Origin: Lysobacterales bacterium
GTDB lineage: Bacteria > Pseudomonadota > Gammaproteobacteria > Xanthomonadales > Xanthomonadaceae
Assembly (NCBI GenBank): GCA_019510125.1
Contig: JAEKKX010000006.1
Span: forward strand, 124,001 to 188,000
Direction of reading: 5' to 3'
Length of the DNA stretch: 64,000 nucleotides
In this document: positions 1-7,345 of the stretch, piece after piece
Numbering within the stretch: the stretch's first letter is position 1
Layout of the letters: every line of letters starts with the position of its first letter
The notes under the pieces: model-generated
Told to the model about the DNA's origin: nothing
The model's input: only the letters and a program-made list of their open reading frames with translations
The model's database searches: none
Translations under genes and position numbers: made by a program

Positions 1-1
1 C

Positions 2-139
2 ACCGTGATGGCGATCGTCGCCGGCGCCGGGGCCGCGCCAGCGGCGCTGCGGTGCGCGGACGGCGACGACCGCCTCCGCGGCCTGGACTGCCATGGCCGC
101 CGCGACCTGCCGGACCGGGAAGCGCCGCCGCCGGCGTGA
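2..139 (+). CDS. Possible C-terminal end of a gene cut by the window start
   Basis: An open frame enters from the left edge and ends at TGA 137-139, giving about 45 residues rich in Ala, Gly, Asp and Arg. No domain can be recognised. In DNA this GC-rich an open frame of this length is weak evidence. It is listed because the next convincing gene starts only at 230 and reads the same way. It could be non-coding. Confidence 0.3.
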   Translation, partial: TVMAIVAGAGAAPAALRCADGDDRLRGLDCHGRRDLPDREAPPPA

Positions 140-229
140 CCGCGGTCGTCGAATCCGCCGCCCGCCGGCGGTACGATCCACGGCGCGGGCGGCAGGGGGC
201 TTCCGCACATCCCACATCGAGGCATGCGC

Positions 230-1756
230 ATGTCCCCTCGCGCCATCATCCGCTGCTGCCTGGCCCTGGCCTGCCTGCTCGCCGCCGGCGCCGCCGCGGC
301 GCGCACCTGGACCGTCGGCCCGAGCGGCCGCGACGCCACCCAGTTGTCGACGCTGTTCGACACCCGCGACCTCGCGCCCGGCGACATCGTCGAGGTCGAC
401 GGCAACGCCACCTACAACAGCGCGAAGATGGGCGAGGACGACGGCGGCGCGCCGGGCAATCCGGTGATCGTGCGCTGGAAGCGCGTCGCCGGCGCCAGCC
501 GGCCGGTGCTGGCCGGCGGCGTCCACACCTTCAAGTTCGAGCGCGCGGACCACGTCGTGTTCGAGGGCTTCGAGGTGCGCGGCGGCAGCAGCACCTGCGT
601 GTTCAGCGAGGCCGACGACATCGTCGTGCGCGATGCGGTGATCCACGCCTGCCCCGGCCACGGCATCCTCGGCGCCGACCAGAATTCCGGGTCGTTCACG
701 CTGGAATACAGCGAGCTGTACGACAGCGGCGCGGGCACCACCCGGCACACGATCTACATGCAGTCCGACGAAGTCGCGCACCCGGGCGCGACCTTCACGA
801 TGCGCTGGAACTACGTCCACGATGGCAACGGCGGCAATCTGCTGAAGGTGCGGCACGAGCGCAGCCTGATCCACTCCAACTGGTTCGAGGGCGCCGTCTA
901 CCAGGAGATCGAGCTGATCGGCCCGGACTGCGAGACGCAGCAGGCCGGCTGGAGCCGCGGCCTGCGCCGCGAGGACAGCGAGCTGCTGAACAACGTGATC
1001 GTGCACACCGCGGCGTGGCCGAACGCGATCCGTGCCGGCGGCGACCTCAACGGCGCCAGCGACGGGCGCGTGCGCATGGTCGGCAACACGATCGTCTTCG
1101 ACCGCGCCGGCAGCGCGACCGCGGTGTACGTGCAGCTCGGGCTGGGCAGCCTGGAGATGCACGACAACGCGATCTTCCAGACCGGCGGCGCGGCGCCGGC
1201 GATCGTGCGGGAGAACCCGACGCCCGACACGCCGTTCTGCGCGCCGTTCGTCACCACGCCGTGGAGCGGCGCGCGCAGCGTCGCCGGCAGCCGCAACTGG
1301 GTGCAGGCGACCGCGACCTCGGTGCCGCCGGAGTGGACCGGCACGGTGACCGGCAGCGATCCGGGCTTCCGCGACATCGCCGCGCGCAACCTGCGCCCGA
1401 CAGCGACCAGCCCGCTGCGCAACGCCGGCGTCAACCTGCCGGCGACGGCCGCGGCGTTCCCGATGCCGTGGGCGCTGCCGCGCGTGACCTACGATCCGCC
1501 GCCGCGCGCGAAGCTGGCGATCGGCGACCAGCGCGCGCGCCTGCCGCAGGGCTACTTCACGGTCGACATCGGCGCGCTGGAGGAGATCGACATCGACAGC
1601 CTGATCGGCCCGTTCGCGCTGCCGGGCGCGACGCCGCGGACGCCGCGACCGGTGACGCCGGTCGCGCCCGTGCCGCCGCCGTCGCGCCCGCGCGCCGCGC
1701 CCGCACGCGTGGACCCGTGTCCGGGTGGAGTGCGAGGTTGTAAAGTGCGGCGCTGA
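230..1756 (+). CDS. Secreted right-handed parallel beta-helix protein
   Basis: A 508-residue protein. An N-terminal signal peptide (about residues 1-25, Ala/Leu-rich, ending near AAAARTW) shows export. The body (about 30-440) has the short repeated strands and Asn/Gly-rich turns of parallel beta-helix proteins, with successive stretches such as VFEGFEVRGG, RDAVIHACPGHGI, NVIVHT and GNTIVF. This fold is shared by polysaccharide lyases of the chondroitinase-B type and by C5-epimerases, so carbohydrate binding or cleavage is likely, but no catalytic residues could be assigned. The tail (about 455-495) is Pro/Ala/Arg-rich. Start: GAGG at 219-222 lies 7 nt before the ATG at 230; an in-frame ATG at 224 lies too close to it. 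Confidence 0.8.
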   Translation: MSPRAIIRCCLALACLLAAGAAAARTWTVGPSGRDATQLSTLFDTRDLAPGDIVEVDGNATYNSAKMGEDDGGAPGNPVIVRWKRVAGASRPVLAGGVHTFKFERADHVVFEGFEVRGGSSTCVFSEADDIVVRDAVIHACPGHGILGADQNSGSFTLEYSELYDSGAGTTRHTIYMQSDEVAHPGATFTMRWNYVHDGNGGNLLKVRHERSLIHSNWFEGAVYQEIELIGPDCETQQAGWSRGLRREDSELLNNVIVHTAAWPNAIRAGGDLNGASDGRVRMVGNTIVFDRAGSATAVYVQLGLGSLEMHDNAIFQTGGAAPAIVRENPTPDTPFCAPFVTTPWSGARSVAGSRNWVQATATSVPPEWTGTVTGSDPGFRDIAARNLRPTATSPLRNAGVNLPATAAAFPMPWALPRVTYDPPPRAKLAIGDQRARLPQGYFTVDIGALEEIDIDSLIGPFALPGATPRTPRPVTPVAPVPPPSRPRAAPARVDPCPGGVRGCKVRR

Positions 1757-1806
1757 CGCGGACGTCCGGCGCGGCCTGCGCGGGACATGGACCAGGGAGA
1801 CCACCG

Positions 1807-3420
1807 ATGCCCCTCACGGAAAAGGAACTGCTGAGCGGCGAGACGGTCAGCATCGCATTCACCGACGAGCTGCTGCCGCCGACCCATGGCGAAGCCTTCC
1901 AGAAGAAGTGGAACCCCGAAAGCGGGCGCGAGAGCCTGAGCTTCTACGATTCCACCGTCGACTACATGCGCAACGAGTGGACCGCGGATCCCGCCAACGC
2001 CCGCAGCACCGAAGTCGAGCTCCACGGCAAGCCCCTGCTGCTGTTCTTCGACGAGCGCACCCGCACCTGGAACTCGCCCGAGGCGCTGGACGTCGACCAC
2101 AGGACGCAGTGGCGCGAGCACCTGGACAACCTCGGGGCCTGGAGCCGCGAGGACGCGATGCTGGCCTACAACGACGCCGGCAACCTGCGCACCGTGCCCG
2201 CCACCTACAACCGCGCCCGCAACAGTGCCGACGCGATCCTCGACGACCCGGCCAAGGGCGTCGATTCGAAGGAATGGAAGGACTGGGTCGACGCCAGGAT
2301 GCGTTTCGACGTCGGCAAGGACTACCCCGCCTACGACCCGGACGTGCACGGCGTGGAGCGCTCGTCGCGGACGACGGACGCGGTGTGGACCGCGGGCGTC
2401 ACCCGCGAGGGCCTGGGTTTCGACGACCCGATCAAGACGACGTGGCTCGACCACGCGCTGAAGGAAGCCTACGCCGGCGAAGTGAAGGTGCCCGATCCCG
2501 ACCACCCGGACGACCGCGCGAAGGACCACGCCGTGCAGTTGTTCCGCTGCGCGACCACCGACCAGCTCGTCACCCGCGGCGGGCTCGACATCGACCACGA
2601 GATTCCGTTCACGGTCGCGCTGGAGCAGATGCTCGACACGAACCGGGAGGCGCGCGAGCTGGCGCAGGCCAACGGCGACGAACTGCCGCCGCCGATCTCG
2701 AAGGCGGACGTCATGGACCTCTACAACAATCCGGAGAACCTGCGGCTGATGTCGCGCAGCGCGAACAGCGCGCACGAGTGGGAGCTCCAGGCCGACGGGC
2801 ACTACTACGATCCGGAGCTGGTCGACGCGGAATACGCCACTGCGGAGCCGACCGTCGTGGTCGACGACGACGGCGCCCCGGTGGTCTACGCCGACGAGGA
2901 GGCGGTGAATCCGAAGAAGCGCGGACGCGACGACGTCGACCCGCCGCTGAACGTGCACGTCGTCGACGGCGATTCCGGCGAGCCCGTCACCAAGACCGCC
3001 AAGCGCACCGACGACGGCGCCGACGTCGAGGTCAGCCGGCGCGATGCCGCACTGCTGGCCATGCATCGGGACGACTTCGGCCTGCTCGAGAAGATGCGGG
3101 GCGAGGTCGCGAAGCTCGATCCTGCCCAGACCGGGCCGCTGTCGCCCGCGCAGCAGGAGAATCTCTCGATGGCCCTGGTCTACGGCGCCCGCGGCCAGGG
3201 CATCGACATCGACCACGTGGTGTTCGACCCGCAGAAACGGACCCTGTTCGGGGTGCAGGGCCCGCTCGACAACGACACCGGCAAGACCTGGTTCCCGATG
3301 GACACATTCAAGAACGTGCCGCTGGAAGTGACCGCCGGCCATGTCGCCGAGCAGCGCCAGCAGGCGGCGCTGGCCGTCGCGCCGGTGCAACCGCAGCACA
3401 CCCCCGCCCAGCACATGTGA
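1807..3420 (+). CDS. Tandem-HNH protein with XVIPCD-like C-terminus (candidate T4SS killing effector)
   Basis: A 537-residue protein without signal peptide or membrane segment. It has two HNH-like nuclease cores: residues 94-139 (LDVDH, H98, then NDAGNLRTV and NRARN) and 260-325 (LDIDH, H264, then NNPENLRLMSRSANSAHEW). Residues 411-517 match the Xanthomonadales VirD4-interacting domain (XVIPCD): GQGIDIDHVVFD, then LFGVQGPLD, then a Thr/Pro segment NVPLEVTA and a Gln-rich tail. That domain sends antibacterial effectors (X-Tfes) to the VirB/VirD4 type IV system, so the inferred role is a nuclease toxin delivered to rival bacteria. No secretion genes and no clear immunity gene are in the window. 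GGGAG lies just upstream of ATG 1807. Domain assignment was made by eye. Confidence 0.8.
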   Translation: MPLTEKELLSGETVSIAFTDELLPPTHGEAFQKKWNPESGRESLSFYDSTVDYMRNEWTADPANARSTEVELHGKPLLLFFDERTRTWNSPEALDVDHRTQWREHLDNLGAWSREDAMLAYNDAGNLRTVPATYNRARNSADAILDDPAKGVDSKEWKDWVDARMRFDVGKDYPAYDPDVHGVERSSRTTDAVWTAGVTREGLGFDDPIKTTWLDHALKEAYAGEVKVPDPDHPDDRAKDHAVQLFRCATTDQLVTRGGLDIDHEIPFTVALEQMLDTNREARELAQANGDELPPPISKADVMDLYNNPENLRLMSRSANSAHEWELQADGHYYDPELVDAEYATAEPTVVVDDDGAPVVYADEEAVNPKKRGRDDVDPPLNVHVVDGDSGEPVTKTAKRTDDGADVEVSRRDAALLAMHRDDFGLLEKMRGEVAKLDPAQTGPLSPAQQENLSMALVYGARGQGIDIDHVVFDPQKRTLFGVQGPLDNDTGKTWFPMDTFKNVPLEVTAGHVAEQRQQAALAVAPVQPQHTPAQHM

Positions 3421-3442
3421 CCCCACGCCCCGGAGCGCCGCC

Positions 3443-3763
3443 ATGCCCTACACCGCCGAACATGCCGCCTCCGAACCGGCCCGCGCCGAAGTCGATGCGC
3501 TGCCGGGACTCACGGTGCTCGAATTCGGCACGGGGTGGTGCCCCCACTGCATCGCCGCGCAGCCGCTGCTGCGCGAGGCGCTGGCCGCGCGCGACGACGT
3601 CCGCCACCTGAAGATCGAGGACGGTCCGGGCCGTCCGCTCGGCCGCAGCTACCGGATCAAGCTGTGGCCGAGCGTGCTGCTGCTGCGCGACGGCGTCGAG
3701 GTCGCGCGCGCGGTGCGCCCGACCGCGCGCGGGGATCTCGAGGCGCTGCTCGCGCAGGCGTGA
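3443..3763 (+). CDS. Thioredoxin-family protein with CPHC active site
   Basis: A 106-residue single-domain thioredoxin-fold protein. The active-site motif is GTGWCPHC (about residues 30-37), followed by the expected alpha helix, and the cis-Pro region appears as KLWPSVLLL. The CPHC dipeptide resembles DsbA-type oxidants more than thioredoxin (CGPC), but there is no signal peptide, so it is probably a cytoplasmic thiol-disulfide protein. It starts 23 nt after the putative effector gene and may be cotranscribed with it. The ATG at 3443 follows GGAG. The frame is open further upstream, into the effector gene, but that extension is not thioredoxin-like. Confidence 0.8.
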   Translation: MPYTAEHAASEPARAEVDALPGLTVLEFGTGWCPHCIAAQPLLREALAARDDVRHLKIEDGPGRPLGRSYRIKLWPSVLLLRDGVEVARAVRPTARGDLEALLAQA

Positions 3764-4066
3764 CGCCGCGCACGGGACGCCGTCGCGGGACGGACGCCGC
3801 GCATCCCGCGGATTCGTGAAGGTTGTGTTCGATTCAGTCGAGCCGCGGCGCGGCGGATTCAGCTTGCGCGGCGCGAACCCGCATGCCTGCGTGCGCGACA
3901 GGTCCGCGCTAGCGCATCCGCGACGGCGAGTGGTTAAGGCCGCGTTGGCCGCCGCGCGAGCGTAGCGGAATCGGTTCATCGCGCCCTGCGCAGTCTCGAC
4001 CTCGACCGGCGCCCTCCCACACCCCGCCGGTCCCGATCCCCCACTTTTCTCCCGGAGAATCCCCCG
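3764..4066. other. Intergenic stretch, nothing recognisable
   Basis: About 300 bases between the thioredoxin-like gene and the EF-hand gene. No convincing coding frame, terminator or promoter was found. It presumably carries the promoter of the downstream gene, whose SD-like GGAG lies around 4052-4056. Confidence 0.5.
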
Positions 4067-4411
4067 ATGAAGCAGAAGATCGACATGCGTGCCCCGTTGC
4101 TGATCGCACTGGCGACCGCGTTCGCCGCACCGGCTTTCGCGCAGAGCGCCGAGCCGACCCAGGCCCAGCAGGACGCACCGCCGGAGGCGGCGCAGCCGGC
4201 GACCGACGCCTCGAAGGCGCTGCGCTGGTCCGACCTCGACAAGGACAAGGACGGCAAGCTCAGCAAGAGCGAGGCCCAGCCGGTGCAGTCGCTGAGCGCG
4301 GTGTTCGACCAGGCCGACGCCAACGCCGACGGCGCGCTGACCGGCGACGAATACAAGGCCTACCTGGCCGCGAACACCAGCGGCGACGCCGCGACGCCCG
4401 CGAAGCGCTGA
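4067..4411 (+). CDS. Secreted EF-hand calcium-binding protein
   Basis: A 114-residue exported protein. The signal peptide covers about residues 1-26 and ends in APAFAQ. A linker rich in Ala, Pro and Gln follows. Two EF-hand loops are visible: DLDKDKDGKLSKSE (about 58-71) and DQADANADGALTGDE (about 81-95), both with Asp/Asn at alternate positions, a central Gly and a terminal Glu. Small periplasmic EF-hand proteins of this type are common in Xanthomonadaceae and are thought to bind calcium; the specific partner is unknown. The gene stands alone. The ATG at 4067 follows GGAG; an internal ATG at 4085 would give a shorter signal peptide. Confidence 0.85.
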   Translation: MKQKIDMRAPLLIALATAFAAPAFAQSAEPTQAQQDAPPEAAQPATDASKALRWSDLDKDKDGKLSKSEAQPVQSLSAVFDQADANADGALTGDEYKAYLAANTSGDAATPAKR

Positions 4412-4636
4412 TCGCCTGCGCGCCGGGATGGCCCGGCGAGACGAAGCGCGCCGCAGAAGCGCGCGCCCCCACCATGCCGGCGGACGTAGCGCGTACCGCC
4501 TCCGCGACACCGGATGTCGCGTTCGACGTCCCGCCGCTGCGGGACACGCCTCGCGGCGGCGCCACGGACGGCGCCCCGCGACTGCGGAATGCGCGGCCGC
4601 GCGGATCGCGGCCCGCCGCCACGCGCCGCGACCGGC

Positions 4637-5101
4637 CTAGCCCGCGCCGGCGAATCCCTGCTGGCGCCAGGCCTCGAACACCACCACGGCGACCGCGTTC
4701 GACAGGTTGAGGCTGCGGTTGTGCGGCCGCATCGGCAGGCGCAGGCGCTGCGCGTCGGGCACGCCGGCGAGCACGTCGTCGGGCAGCCCGCGGGTCTCCG
4801 GGCCGAACAGGAACGCATCCCCCGGCGCGAACGCCACCGTGTCGAAGCGCACCGCGTTGCGGGTGCTCAGCGCGAACAGCCGCGGCGGCCGCAGCGCGTC
4901 GATCGCCGCTTCCAGCGTGTCGTGGACGCGCAGTTCCGCATATTCGTGGTAGTCCAGCCCGGCGCGACGCAACTGCGCGTCCTCCAGGGTGAAGCCGAGC
5001 GGCCGGATCAGGTGCAGCCGCGCGCCGGTGTTGGCGCACAGGCGGATGACGTTGCCGGTGTTGGGCGGGATTTCGGGCTGGTAGAGCAGGACATCGAACA
5101 T
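4637..5101 (-). CDS. trmL: tRNA (cytidine(34)-2'-O)-methyltransferase
   Basis: A 154-residue SPOUT-family methyltransferase, the same size as E. coli TrmL (157). It methylates the 2'-OH of the wobble base in tRNA-Leu isoacceptors using S-adenosylmethionine. Visible family motifs are the N-terminal LYQPEIPPNTGNVIRL, the FGPETRGLP segment of the trefoil knot (about 99-107) and the C-terminal RSLNLSNAVAVVVFEAWRQ (about 128-146), which forms the SAM pocket and dimer interface. The start at 5101 is set by the conserved MFDVLLYQPEIPP terminus; the frame is open further upstream but that part looks non-coding. Confidence 0.95.
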   Translation of the reverse strand: MFDVLLYQPEIPPNTGNVIRLCANTGARLHLIRPLGFTLEDAQLRRAGLDYHEYAELRVHDTLEAAIDALRPPRLFALSTRNAVRFDTVAFAPGDAFLFGPETRGLPDDVLAGVPDAQRLRLPMRPHNRSLNLSNAVAVVVFEAWRQQGFAGAG

Positions 5102-5174
5102 CCGCGCATTGTGCCGTGCCCGGCGGACGGGATCACCGCGTTCCGTGCCGGTCGTCGCGCCGCCGTCGCGATCG

Positions 5175-5963
5175 TCACGGCCCCAGCGTGCAGGCGGCGA
5201 GCGGCAGCGTGGCCAGCCGCCGCCACAGCGCGTCGTCCTCGACCGCGCGCGGCGCCTGCGCGAACTCGATCCGCGCCTCGATCTGGTCGCCGCGCGCATC
5301 GCGGATGTTGGTCGGCCCGACGAAGCGCCGCAGCCGGCGGTCGCGCAGGTCGTAGTCCACCGCGATGGCGGGCGCGACCAGGCCGACCAGGCCGCTGGCC
5401 TTCAGCTCGAACCGGCGCAGCGTCGGGGTCCGGTCGCCGGCGTTGCGGATCTTGAAGGACAGGCTGCGGCCGAGCGCGGGCAGCGCGAACGCCAGCGCCT
5501 GGGTGCGGCCGGGGCCGAGCGCCGACCAGCGCTCGCGGATGAATTCGTCGAACCCGGCGTCGGCCACCAGCGTCGCCTCCGGGGTCGCGAGCGCGCGCGC
5601 CGCCGCGCCGTCGTGCCAGACCCGCGGCGCGCCGCGTTCGCGGCGCAGGCCTTCGCGGAAGCCGCGGGCATCGACCAGCTCGAAATCGGGCGCGAGGGTG
5701 GACGCGCGGTAGTCGACCCGTTTGCGCGCGAACGCGGTGCCGTCGGGGCAGCGGTACAGCACCAGCCGTTCCAGCGGGCGGTCGCCGTCGCGGCGCACCA
5801 GGTGCTGTTCGCGGTAGAGCAGCCGGCCGTCGTCGCGCGCGTGCGCGTCGCCGACCGTTTCGAGCACGGCCGCACGGCTGGCCGGGGCGAGCGCGAGCAG
5901 CGTCGCGACCAGGACGAGTGCCGGCGCGGCGGTCGGCGGACGACAGCGGGACAGGGGGCGCAT
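5175..5963 (-). CDS. Conserved secreted protein of unknown function
   Basis: A 262-residue protein with a hydrophobic N-terminal export signal (about residues 12-31, ending near ASRAAVL). The mature part is a mixed alpha/beta sequence with many Arg and Asp residues, regularly spaced. No catalytic or metal-binding motif was recognised. It lies upstream of trmL on the same strand (73 bp gap) and downstream of a small lipoprotein gene, so the three might be cotranscribed. Probably periplasmic. Confidence 0.7.
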   Translation of the reverse strand: MRPLSRCRPPTAAPALVLVATLLALAPASRAAVLETVGDAHARDDGRLLYREQHLVRRDGDRPLERLVLYRCPDGTAFARKRVDYRASTLAPDFELVDARGFREGLRRERGAPRVWHDGAAARALATPEATLVADAGFDEFIRERWSALGPGRTQALAFALPALGRSLSFKIRNAGDRTPTLRRFELKASGLVGLVAPAIAVDYDLRDRRLRRFVGPTNIRDARGDQIEARIEFAQAPRAVEDDALWRRLATLPLAACTLGP

Positions 5964-6003
5964 GCCGGACGATACGGTCGTCCGGCGCCGGCGGATGCGC
6001 GGG

Positions 6004-6240
6004 TCAGCGCGGCGGGGTGTCGCGGCCTTCGCGCTCGAGGTCCAGCGGCTCGGCCTCGCGGCGCTTGAGCTCGACGGTGGATTGGCGCTCGCAGCGCAGT
6101 GCGACCGGATCGTGGGGGCCGTTGGGCTGGCTGGCGCAAAGCGGGTCGGCGTCGACCGCGGCGCGGGTGTCGCGGTATTCGGCGGTGGCGGCGCAGCCGG
6201 CGAGGACGAGGGCGAGCGGGAGCGGCAGGAACGATCGCAT
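6004..6240 (-). CDS. Small putative lipoprotein
   Basis: A 78-residue protein with a classical lipobox: MRSFLPLPLALVLAGC, the Cys at position 16 being the predicted lipidation site. The mature part contains two Cys residues (near 35 and 50) that could form a disulfide, and a charged C-terminus. No family recognised. It is 40 bp upstream of the secreted protein gene and probably in the same leftward unit. Confidence 0.65.
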   Translation of the reverse strand: MRSFLPLPLALVLAGCAATAEYRDTRAAVDADPLCASQPNGPHDPVALRCERQSTVELKRREAEPLDLEREGRDTPPR

Positions 6241-6386
6241 GGGGCCTCCGGTGGCGGACGGACGGGCAGGCGGGCCGGTCGATCACAGCAGCCGGCGCGA
6301 CCGCCGCCGCGTGTCGAAGGTCACGCGGTCGCGGCGGACGAGCCGGGCGGACGGCCGGCGTTCATCGCGGCCGATCGCCCGCCGCG

Positions 6387-6415
6387 CCGGTCGTTCACGC
6401 AGGCCGGTCGTTCAC
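6387..6415. repeat. 17-bp direct duplication at the stop codon of the SDR gene
   Basis: CCGGTCGTTCAC occurs at 6387-6398 and again at 6404-6415 (17-bp period). The right copy includes the stop codon of the dehydrogenase gene on the minus strand. Confidence 0.7.
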
Positions 6416-7167
6416 CAGGGCAGGCGGCCGCCCTGCCAGTCGCGATAGCCGCCGCTGTCCTCGGCGGTGAGGCCGTCGATCGTGCGCAGCAGCCCGGCGA
6501 CGGCATCCGCGGGCGCCACCTGCGCGCCGTCGCCGCCCATGTCGGTCTGCACCCAGCCCGGATGCAGCGCCACCACCACGATCCCCCGCGGCGCCAGCGC
6601 GTGCGCCAGCAGGCGGGTGGCCATGTTCTGCGCGGCCTTGCTCACCGCGTAGCTGGGCGTGCCGAAGCGCTGGGTGGAGGCGATCGAGCCGAGGATCGAC
6701 GACAGGTTCGCGACCGTCGCGCCGTCGGCCAGCAGCGGCGCCAGCGCCTGAGTCAGCAGCAGCGGGCCGGAGGCGTTGATCCGGAAGCTGTCGTCGAAGT
6801 TCGCCTCGGTGAGCTGGCCGAAGCGTTCGCCCGAATGCAGCACGCCGGCGTTGTTGACCAGCAGGTCGAGGCGTTCGCAGACCAGCGGCAGCTCGTGGGC
6901 GAAGGCCTCGCGGGATCGGGCGCCGGCCACGTCCAGCGGCAGCACCCGCAGCCGGCCCGGATAGTCGCCGGCGAGGTGGTTGAGCGCGGTGGCCTTGCCG
7001 GGCTGGCGGCAGGCGGCCACCACGCGGTCGCCGCGGGCCAGCAACTGGCGGACGAATTCCAGGCCGATGCCGCGGTTGGCGCCGGTGACCAGGCAGTGCC
7101 GGGCCATGGATGACGGGGGCATGGATGGCCGGGGCATGGATGGCTGGGGCATGGATGGCTGGGGCAT
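6412..7167 (-). CDS. SDR-family oxidoreductase with repeat-expanded N-terminus
   Basis: A short-chain dehydrogenase of 251 residues. From residue 21 the family features are clear: the nucleotide-binding TGANRGIG, the LLVNNAG motif, a Ser in LSSILGS and the active-site YAVSK. The enzyme resembles carbonyl-reductase-like or CsgA-like SDRs; the substrate is unknown. The first 20 residues are four pentapeptides (MPQPS, MPQPS, MPRPS, MPPSS) coded by a 15-bp tandem repeat. A strong SD (GGAGGAGG, minus strand, 7172-7179) lies 4-7 nt before the ATG at 7167, so translation probably starts there. The typical SDR start would be MARHCLVTG at 7107. It is divergent from the M16 peptidase gene. Confidence 0.85.
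   Translation of the reverse strand: MPQPSMPQPSMPRPSMPPSSMARHCLVTGANRGIGLEFVRQLLARGDRVVAACRQPGKATALNHLAGDYPGRLRVLPLDVAGARSREAFAHELPLVCERLDLLVNNAGVLHSGERFGQLTEANFDDSFRINASGPLLLTQALAPLLADGATVANLSSILGSIASTQRFGTPSYAVSKAAQNMATRLLAHALAPRGIVVVALHPGWVQTDMGGDGAQVAPADAVAGLLRTIDGLTAEDSGGYRDWQGGRLPW
7108..7167 (-). repeat. Four 15-bp in-frame repeats at an SDR start site
   Basis: Four consecutive 15-bp units read ATGCCCCAGCCATCC or close variants on the minus strand. Each begins with an in-frame ATG, giving five possible starts (7167, 7152, 7137, 7122, 7107). Only the outermost is next to a strong SD. Confidence 0.85.
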
Positions 7168-7345
7168 GCGACCTCCTCCGATGGCGGGCCGGGACTTGTG
7201 GCCTAGTGCCTCGCCCGGGACCCGGGGCTAGCATGCAACGCCTGCCGGGCGCTGTCGAACCGGGCCGTCGCGCGTGTCCGCGGCCGGCGCCGCGCCCGTC
7301 CACCCGCTCATGCGCCCGAGGGCGCCCGCCTGCCTGGAGTCCCGT

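Noticed and set aside
3443-3763. The thioredoxin-like gene as immunity protein of the putative effector
   Set aside because: It has a normal thioredoxin active site, which argues for a housekeeping redox role. Immunity proteins normally show no such catalytic motif. No alternative immunity gene was seen.
4474-4710. Small plus-strand ORF after the EF-hand gene
   Set aside because: Arg/Pro-rich and overlapping the trmL gene; no SD or protein-like pattern.
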